Source: Flammeovirgaceae bacterium
Lineage (GTDB): Bacteria > Bacteroidota > Bacteroidia > Cytophagales > Cyclobacteriaceae
Direction: 5' to 3'
Length of the DNA: 19,982 nucleotides
NCBI GenBank assembly: GCA_003229495.1
Contig: QIEB01000466.1
Span: 1 to 19,982, forward strand
Position numbers and translations under genes: made by a program. The notes under the pieces were generated by a model. It was not told the DNA's origin. It saw nothing but the letters and a program-made list of their open reading frames with translations, and did no database searches. The number at the start of each line of letters is the position of its first letter. Positions within the stretch are counted from its first letter, which is position 1. Shown one piece after another: positions 15,133 to 19,982 of the stretch.

Positions 15133-16569
15133 TCATCCCAGTATCATTCCTACTAAGGTAGCCGACAACAAAGAAGCCAGCGTACCTGCAAGCAATGCCC
15201 TGACTCCAAATCTAGATAATAATACCCGTTGATTGGGCGCTAATGAACCAATGCCTCCAATCTGAATACCAATGGAGGCAACATTGGCAAATCCGCAAAG
15301 CATATAGGTGGCCATAATTATTGATTTGGGATTACTAAATGATCCTGCACTGCGTAACTCCGATAAACTGACATACCCAATAAATTCCGTAAGCACAATT
15401 TTCTCTCCTAAAAGACGACCCACCAGGGTAATATCTTCTGAGGCAACTCCAATGATCCACATTAAGGGAGCAAAGACATAGCCCAGAATAAATTGCATGG
15501 AGAGCTTGTGGTATTGTCCGTTTGAAACTTCTGCTACCACACTATTCAGATTGGTCCAGCTACCAATCATATCTAATATGTAGTTTCCAAAAGCTATGAA
15601 AGCAAAAAAGACCAGTAGCATTGCACCTACGTTTATGGCCAATTTAAGTCCATCACTGGTCCCATTGGCAATGGCATCCAATGCATTATTTCCTATTTGT
15701 TCTTTACTCACTTGGATGGTCTTGTCTACTTCTTCCGTTTGAGGAATCAATATCTTCGATATCACCACTGCACCGGGTGCGGCCATCACTGAAGCTGCTA
15801 ACAGATGTTTCGCAAACATTAGTTGCTGAGCGGGGTCATCTCCTCCTAAAAAACTAATATATGCCGCCAATACGCCACCAGCCAAGGTCGCCATGCCTCC
15901 AGTCATTACCAATAGGATCTCAGATTGGTTCATGTCTTTCAGGTAAGCCTTTATTAACAAAGGAGATTCTGTCTGCCCTAAAAAAATATTTCCGGCCACG
16001 GATAAACTTTCTGCTCCGGAGATCTTCATAGCTTTTGATAGTAGCCATGCTAATGCCTTTACCACCACTTGTATAATCCCCAGATAGAAAAGCAGACTAG
16101 TGATTGCAGAGAAAAATATAATGGTAGGAAGTACTTGAAAAGCGAAAATGAAACCATATATAGAGGTGTCAGCAAGGTCACCAAATAAGAATTTGGTACC
16201 AGCAGTGGTAGAATTTAGAATAACCACAAAGACCCCACCTACGATTTCGAAAAAACTACGTATCAAGGGAACCTGGAGCACTCCTATAGCTAATAGTAGT
16301 TGAATAGTAAGACCAACGCCCACCACCTTCCAGGCAATTATTTTACGGTTGTTACTAAAAATATAGGCAATTAAAATAAGGACAGCCATCCCCAACAATC
16401 CTCGGATAACGTTAACAAATGTCAGCCCGGTACCCTGGTCTAGATCTGAAAGAACTTCGGAAGCATTAGTTGTTATCAACTCCTTTTGAGCCTGCCTGTC
16501 TATGGAGTGGTCCTGGGCATTAATTCCCAAAGGAAGTATGAGTAGAGTAAAGAGTATAAGAATTCTCAT
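15133..16569 (-). CDS. NupC-family concentrative nucleoside transporter
   Basis: 478 residues from ATG 16567-16569. I prefer this to an upstream in-frame start at 16725 because it begins with a proper signal-peptide-like segment (MRILILFTLLILPLGINAQ), while the extra 52 residues are a low-complexity Ser/Phe-rich stretch. Concentrative nucleoside transporters import nucleosides with Na+ or H+. Core motifs are GQTESPLLIKAYL in the first half, followed by GGMATLAGGVLAAY. The second half has SELRSAGSF, TYMLCGFANVASIGIQIGG and LAPNQR. Multiple hydrophobic helices cover residues about 60 to 478. The N-terminal segment before the core (about 20-60, hydrophilic) should lie in the periplasm after cleavage or anchoring. 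The gene converges on the bifunctional nuclease and diverges from the POT transporter. Substrate range (purine or pyrimidine) is not readable. Confidence 0.92.
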   Translation of the reverse strand: MRILILFTLLILPLGINAQDHSIDRQAQKELITTNASEVLSDLDQGTGLTFVNVIRGLLGMAVLILIAYIFSNNRKIIAWKVVGVGLTIQLLLAIGVLQVPLIRSFFEIVGGVFVVILNSTTAGTKFLFGDLADTSIYGFIFAFQVLPTIIFFSAITSLLFYLGIIQVVVKALAWLLSKAMKISGAESLSVAGNIFLGQTESPLLIKAYLKDMNQSEILLVMTGGMATLAGGVLAAYISFLGGDDPAQQLMFAKHLLAASVMAAPGAVVISKILIPQTEEVDKTIQVSKEQIGNNALDAIANGTSDGLKLAINVGAMLLVFFAFIAFGNYILDMIGSWTNLNSVVAEVSNGQYHKLSMQFILGYVFAPLMWIIGVASEDITLVGRLLGEKIVLTEFIGYVSLSELRSAGSFSNPKSIIMATYMLCGFANVASIGIQIGGIGSLAPNQRVLLSRFGVRALLAGTLASLLSATLVGMILG

Positions 16570-16783
16570 GAAGGCAGGTAAGTGATTGAAGTGCGGCCCT
16601 GGCCTGGTAAAACATTCCAATAAACAAAAAAAAACGGATATGAAAAAAATCACCAGGCTTGAGCTTGAACTGGGTGACTTTGTACTTAAGATCGGGCTTG
16701 ATATTGGATCCCTTGCAATACTCAACTCCAGGTGCTATTTTCGAAGGTTACTAACCTGGCAATATTAACCTACCACCTACTAT
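16570..16783. promoter_or_regulatory. Divergent region between nucleoside and peptide transporter genes
   Basis: 214 bp. For the POT gene, TTG (16713-16715), a 20-bp spacer and TATTTTCG (16736-16743; one mismatch to TAnnTTTG) form a candidate promoter 41 bp before the ATG. The following sequence holds an operator-like array (separate entry). A 42-codon frame (16640-16768, ATG after an A-rich leader) is also present but I do not accept it as a gene. No clear nucleoside transporter promoter was identified on minus. Confidence 0.45.
16745..16771. promoter_or_regulatory. Operator-like palindrome plus third half-site before POT gene
   Basis: AGGTTA-C-TAACCT (16745-16757) is a perfect 6+6 inverted repeat around one base, and a third TAACCT follows at 16766-16771. 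It lies just after the candidate -7 element, where a repressor would block initiation. The regulator is unknown. Confidence 0.45.
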
Positions 16784-18502
16784 ATGCAGATTATTGATCA
16801 AAACCATCCGCAGCACGCCATGAACGGCCCACAGCTTTTTGGACACCCTGTGGGCTTGTATTTTTTGTTCCTTACCGAACTCTGGGAACGATTCAGTTAC
16901 TATGGTATGAGGGCACTGTTTGTACTTTTCCTGACAGCATCGGTAACCGCTGGCAACCCTGGTTACGGATGGGACAATGAGGCGGCACTGTCAATGTATG
17001 GTTGGTATACTATGTTGGTTTATGTGGCTTCCGTTCCGGGAGGTATCCTGGCGGATAAGTGGTTAGGGCAGAAAAAAGTGGTGATGCTTGGGGGATTACT
17101 ACTTTGTTCCGGTCACGGTATCCTGGCGGTCGATGCACTATGGGCCTTTTATACCGGTTGTTTACTGATCATAATGGGTGTGGGATGCTTGAAACCAAAC
17201 ATTTCCACCATGGTTGGTGGATTGTATAAACAAGGAGATGAAAGGCGTGATAAGGGTTTTTATATCTTTTATATCGGTATCAATATTGGGGCATTTTTAG
17301 CAGGAATTTTGGTAGGTTCTATAGGAGAAAATATTAACTGGCACTATGGGTTTGGGCTGGCGGGTATTGGCATGTTCATTGGTCAGGCCACTTTTATATG
17401 GGGTCAGAAATACCTAAAGGGGGTGGGGGACGTGATTAAAATTCCTGTCGATTCCACAACCCCCAAGGAACCTGCGGTCTTTACCAAATTTTTCCAATCA
17501 CTTTCGGCCATTCTTACCTCATCAATATTAACTCTGCTAACATTTCTAATCTTTGAGGGTTGGGGTTATCGGGTGTTATTTACCTTGCTAAGCTTCTCAT
17601 TGGGAATTGGACTAGTTATCTACAATGAGCTCAACCGGATTGAAAAAGACCGGGTGTTGGTGCTGGTATTGAGCTTTCTTATTGTAATCGTGTTCTGGGG
17701 TGCCTTTGAACAGGCAGGTGGATTAATGAACATTTATGCCAAGGACAAAACCAATCGTATGGCTTCTTTGATGACCATCGATCTTTTATTCATTGCGGGA
17801 ATTGCATATTTAATGGGGATGGGGATTTATCATAAAATAAAGAGGATAGCGGGGTCCGGGTATTGGTTCATAGGTGGCACCATATTAGCCATGGTGTTCC
17901 TGCTACTGAGGTTTTTTACTTTTACTTCAGATCCTTATCAGATACCGGCGTCAGTTTTTCAATCAGTAAACTCATTTTTCATTTTTACCCTGGCTATGGG
18001 TGTTGCAGGATTTTGGTATAGTTGGAAGCTCAAGGGGAGAGAGTCTTCTTCGTTGTTTAAAATGGCACTGGGGGTAATTATCATGGGTGTGGGTTTTTTA
18101 TTTATGAGCGCTGCTTCCAAGCAGTATGAAGCCTTGGGTGACTCGGCTATGTATTGGCTGTTGCTGGCCTATTTATTCCATACTGTGGGTGAGTTGTGCG
18201 CCTCTCCGGTGGCTCTTTCCTTTATCACTAAACTTGCACCGGTAAGATACGTGGCGATAATTATGGGCGTCTATTGGGCTGCGACCGGGCTCGGAAATAA
18301 GCTAGCGGGAACCCTTGGTGAATTATCACAATCCTGGGGGGAGTTTGAAATATTTACAGGAATTGCCGTGTTCTGTACGTTATTCGGCATACTGGCAATG
18401 TCATTGTTGAAACCTTTAAAGAGATTGACACATGGTGCAGAGGACTTACAGCCTGAAACCGCGGAGACAGGGGAGACATCTGGTACATCAATGATCGATT
18501 AA
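16784..18502 (+). CDS. POT/PTR family proton-dependent oligopeptide transporter
   Basis: 572 residues with about twelve or more hydrophobic helices in the inner membrane. POT (SLC15-like) carriers import di- and tripeptides with protons. The first helix carries the proton-coupling ExxER motif as ELWERFSYYGMR (Glu32, Glu35, Arg36). The family loop GGILADKWLGQKK follows the second helix, and CLKPNISTMVGGLY and the FYIFYIGINIGAF segment come next. The C-terminal half has FWGAFEQAGGLMN and the typical GELCASPVALSFITKLAP. After the last helix there is a hydrophilic Thr/Glu-rich tail of about 30 residues. The ATG at 16784-16786 fits the family start. It diverges from the nucleoside transporter, so the two may share control, and an operator-like array lies directly upstream. 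Peptide uptake suits a protein-degrading marine or soil lifestyle, which is inference. Confidence 0.96.
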   Translation: MQIIDQNHPQHAMNGPQLFGHPVGLYFLFLTELWERFSYYGMRALFVLFLTASVTAGNPGYGWDNEAALSMYGWYTMLVYVASVPGGILADKWLGQKKVVMLGGLLLCSGHGILAVDALWAFYTGCLLIIMGVGCLKPNISTMVGGLYKQGDERRDKGFYIFYIGINIGAFLAGILVGSIGENINWHYGFGLAGIGMFIGQATFIWGQKYLKGVGDVIKIPVDSTTPKEPAVFTKFFQSLSAILTSSILTLLTFLIFEGWGYRVLFTLLSFSLGIGLVIYNELNRIEKDRVLVLVLSFLIVIVFWGAFEQAGGLMNIYAKDKTNRMASLMTIDLLFIAGIAYLMGMGIYHKIKRIAGSGYWFIGGTILAMVFLLLRFFTFTSDPYQIPASVFQSVNSFFIFTLAMGVAGFWYSWKLKGRESSSLFKMALGVIIMGVGFLFMSAASKQYEALGDSAMYWLLLAYLFHTVGELCASPVALSFITKLAPVRYVAIIMGVYWAATGLGNKLAGTLGELSQSWGEFEIFTGIAVFCTLFGILAMSLLKPLKRLTHGAEDLQPETAETGETSGTSMID

Positions 18503-18629
18503 CCACTACTAATATCTTTGTTTTTTACAGGATAGCTGTGTAAATTGCTGATAGTGCTTAAACATTGTTTGACAACTTTAATATCTTCTATGGGTTAAAT
18601 TCTACTTTGCAATACTGATTCATCAGCAC
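18503..18629. promoter_or_regulatory. Intergenic region upstream of siaB
   Basis: 127 bp, AT-rich. It contains TTGACA (18568-18573), a sigma70-like -35 element, and a TACTTTG near 18603-18609 that is one base short of TAnnTTTG, but the two are too far apart to pair. I see no terminator for the POT gene and no clear promoter. Confidence 0.3.
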
Positions 18630-19157
18630 ATGAGAAATAGAGTTGACCCCAATAGTAGCTCTGAGATCCTATTAAGCTTCAAAGGAAATGCATCGGACAA
18701 TTTGTTTGATTGCATATTGGAGTTGGTGGAGCACAAGTTGCAATTGGAATCCACTACTAAATCCACTAAGAAAAAGGTGTTCAAGGTGCTTGTAGAAACC
18801 TTACAAAACGTATACCATCATTTGGATGATTTGCCATCAAACCGCGGTGATTTTTCTGTTGACTTTAGCCTAAGAAAAGATAATCTTGCCTATACGGTGT
18901 CGGTTGGTAACCACGTACATAAAACTAAGGTACGTTTACTTGGGTCCTATATTGATCGGGTTAATGCTATGTCCCAACCAGAGCTTAAAGCTTACTACCG
19001 CCACAAATTGAGTCAGGGTCAAATTACCGGTGATGGCGGCGCCGGCTTGGGATTTGTTGACATAGTTCGAAAATCCAGAGAAAAAATCATCTATAGTTTT
19101 AAGCCAGTTGATAAGGATTATTCCTATTTTAGTCTCCAAGTTAAGGTATCGGCATAA
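18630..19157 (+). CDS. siaB: SiaB family protein kinase (GHKL-type)
   Basis: 175 residues. SiaB proteins are small kinases with a histidine-kinase-like ATPase fold. In Pseudomonas aeruginosa SiaB phosphorylates SiaC on a threonine, which prevents SiaC from activating the diguanylate cyclase SiaD. The nucleotide site is visible: an N-box VLVETLQNVYHH (54-64, with Glu56 and Asn60), then the G-box GDGGAGLGF (134-142) near the C-terminus. No receiver, sensor or membrane part is present. The ATG at 18630-18632 gives the family length. The partner siaC begins 5 bp after the stop, so the two are translationally linked. The phosphatase SiaA and an output enzyme are not in the window; the next gene is groEL on the opposite strand. 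Family call is good; what the pair controls here is unknown. Confidence 0.85.
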   Translation: MRNRVDPNSSSEILLSFKGNASDNLFDCILELVEHKLQLESTTKSTKKKVFKVLVETLQNVYHHLDDLPSNRGDFSVDFSLRKDNLAYTVSVGNHVHKTKVRLLGSYIDRVNAMSQPELKAYYRHKLSQGQITGDGGAGLGFVDIVRKSREKIIYSFKPVDKDYSYFSLQVKVSA

Positions 19158-19162
19158 CAACA

Positions 19163-19540
19163 ATGGACGACTTTTATTTGGAGGCTACTCCAAAAACCCC
19201 AAAACTGTATTTTAGCAAGGAAACAGGTGAGTTTGAGATATCGGGAAGGTCTATTCCTGAAAACTCCATAGAGTTTTACAAGCCCATCATCAATTGGCTG
19301 GATCGCTACATTGAAGAGCCAAATCAAAGTACATTGCTGGTAATTAAATTGGAATATTTTAATACCAGCTCTTCAAAATGTTTAGTGGATATACTACGGA
19401 GACTGGAGAGCCTGGATGACCAGTCCACTGTAAAGATAAAGTGGTGTTATGAGGAGGAGGATGAGGACATGCAGGAGTCAGGAGAGGATTTTAAAGAAAT
19501 TATCAAGGTCCCTATCGAAATGGTATTGATAAGGGAATAA
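19163..19540 (+). CDS. siaC: SiaC family regulatory phosphoprotein (DUF1987)
   Basis: 125 residues, the usual size for DUF1987. SiaC proteins are partner-switch phosphoproteins: in Pseudomonas aeruginosa the unphosphorylated form binds SiaD and stimulates c-di-GMP synthesis, while SiaB phosphorylates it at Thr68. Here the family phosphosite motif YFNTSSSK spans 65-72 and its Thr also falls at residue 68, so the switch residue is retained. The N-terminal LEATPKTPKLYF and the ISGRSIPENS segment are typical. An acidic stretch (EEEDEDMQESGED, about 96-108) precedes the final strand and looks lineage-specific. It lies 5 bp after siaB in an evident two-gene operon that ends in a convergent arrangement with groEL. 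The output partner is not identifiable from the window. Confidence 0.88.
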   Translation: MDDFYLEATPKTPKLYFSKETGEFEISGRSIPENSIEFYKPIINWLDRYIEEPNQSTLLVIKLEYFNTSSSKCLVDILRRLESLDDQSTVKIKWCYEEEDEDMQESGEDFKEIIKVPIEMVLIRE

Positions 19541-19551
19541 ATTGAGTTTGA

Positions 19552-19569
19552 GTGTGGGTGTGGGTGTGA
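19552..19569. repeat. Short 6-bp tandem repeat after siaC
   Basis: GTGTGG, GTGTGG, GTGTGA in tandem 11 bp after the siaC stop. The G/T-only character is unlike its surroundings. It is probably a slippage product; no function is proposed. Confidence 0.8.
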
Positions 19570-19614
19570 GTAAGCTTGATATAAAATTGTGCTATTTGGT
19601 CTAATGGGACCATA

Positions 19615-19647
19615 AACAAAAAACCCTGACGGTTACCGTCAGGGTTT
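19615..19647 (-). terminator. Intrinsic terminator of groEL
   Basis: A 12-bp perfect stem, AAACCCTGACGG (19621-19632) with CCGTCAGGGTTT (19636-19647), around a 3-base loop. Read on minus it is followed by TTTTTTG and further T, which makes it a strong Rho-independent terminator 23 bp past the groEL stop. On plus the tail is AAATC, so it would work less well for siaBC, though its A-flanked stem could act in both directions. Confidence 0.92.
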
Positions 19648-19670
19648 AAATCTATAAAGGGGGGATGATA

Positions 19671-19982
19671 TTACATCATTCCGCCCATTCCACCACCGCC
19701 CATTGGAGGCATGGCAGGTGCACTTTCATCTTCTGGCTCGTCTGCAACCACACATTCAGTAGTGATCAACAGGGCAGAGATTGAAGCGGCATTCTCTAAT
19801 GCCAAACGAGTTACCTTGGTAGGGTCGATAACCCCGGCTTTGAACAGGTTCTCGTACTTGTCGTCTCGAGCATTGTATCCAAAGTCATCCGTTCCTTCTT
19901 TCACCCGCTGAAGAACCACAGAAGCTTCACCACCGGCATTTTCCACAATAATTCTCAGTGGACTTTCCAGTGCAGTTTTGAT
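19671..19982 (-). CDS. groEL: Chaperonin GroEL, C-terminal part (5' end outside window)
   Basis: 103 residues are visible, in an open frame from the right window edge to the stop at 19671. GroEL is the ATP-driven tetradecameric folding chamber that works with GroES. Visible parts of the equatorial domain are IKTALESPLRIIVENAGGEA, the segment GYNARDDKYENLFKAGVIDP, and KVTRLALENAASISALLITTE, all highly conserved. The protein ends in the Gly/Met-rich tail GGGGMGGMM that fills the chamber floor. A strong intrinsic terminator follows directly. The groES gene, if adjacent, would be beyond the right edge. Confidence 0.97.
   Translation of the reverse strand: MKTALESPLRIIVENAGGEASVVLQRVKEGTDDFGYNARDDKYENLFKAGVIDPTKVTRLALENAASISALLITTECVVADEPEDESAPAMPPMGGGGMGGMM

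Noticed and set aside
16570..16725. N-terminal extension of the nucleoside transporter by 52 residues from an upstream start
   Set aside because: The extension is low-complexity Ser/Phe-rich and would bury a good signal-peptide-like start at 16569.
16640..16768. 42-codon frame with an ATG after an A-rich leader (MKKITRLELELGDF...) between the two transporter genes
   Set aside because: No recognisable family, it overlaps the candidate POT promoter and operator array, and its stop is part of a TAACCT half-site. It could be a small protein but there is no positive evidence.
1..19982. CRISPR arrays, transposases, integrases, phage genes, toxin-antitoxin or defence systems, tRNA or rRNA genes
   Set aside because: Both strands were read for these and none was seen; the genes present are ordinary chromosomal families.

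Overview
The window looks like a chromosomal segment of a free-living Bacteroidota bacterium, most likely of the order Cytophagales. The evidence is protein family content and style: a split transketolase, a bifunctional nuclease with a UVR tail beside etfBA, a SiaB/SiaC pair, and a GroEL with a Gly-Met tail. DNA is moderately AT-rich, Shine-Dalgarno sites are weak, and the best promoter-like element (upstream of dnaB) fits the Bacteroidota TTG / TAnnTTTG pattern. Nearly everything is housekeeping or metabolism. I see no phage, transposon, CRISPR array, toxin-antitoxin or defence island, and no tRNA or rRNA gene. No gap between genes exceeds about 215 bases.

Left part (1-4339, all minus strand): a tight gene run read right to left, namely a fumarylacetoacetate-hydrolase-fold enzyme, a secreted M23 metallopeptidase, the N-terminal half of a split transketolase, and a secreted von Willebrand A protein that runs off the left edge. 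Next (4491-8559) is a trehalose/alpha-glucan module: a GH15 glucosidase on plus, convergent with a fused trehalose-6-phosphate synthase/phosphatase on minus. A 7-bp tandem repeat lies between them and contains the synthase stop codon.

Middle (8636-12610): mpl (murein tripeptide recycling ligase) and a DnaQ-like exonuclease on minus. The exonuclease is broken into two frames by a 5-bp tandem duplication at a traceable site. The 208-bp region between mpl and the divergent dnaB carries three DnaA-box-like sequences in the same orientation just upstream of a good dnaB promoter.

Right part (12761-19982): etfB-etfA-bifunctional nuclease on plus, a concentrative nucleoside transporter on minus, a POT peptide transporter on plus behind an operator-like array, the siaB-siaC partner-switch pair, and the 3' end of groEL on minus with a strong hairpin terminator.

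No wholly undescribed system is evident. The best leads are the exonuclease frameshift (decay, or recoding at a T5 slippery site), the DnaA-box cluster upstream of dnaB, and the SiaB/SiaC pair that has neither its phosphatase nor its output enzyme in view.
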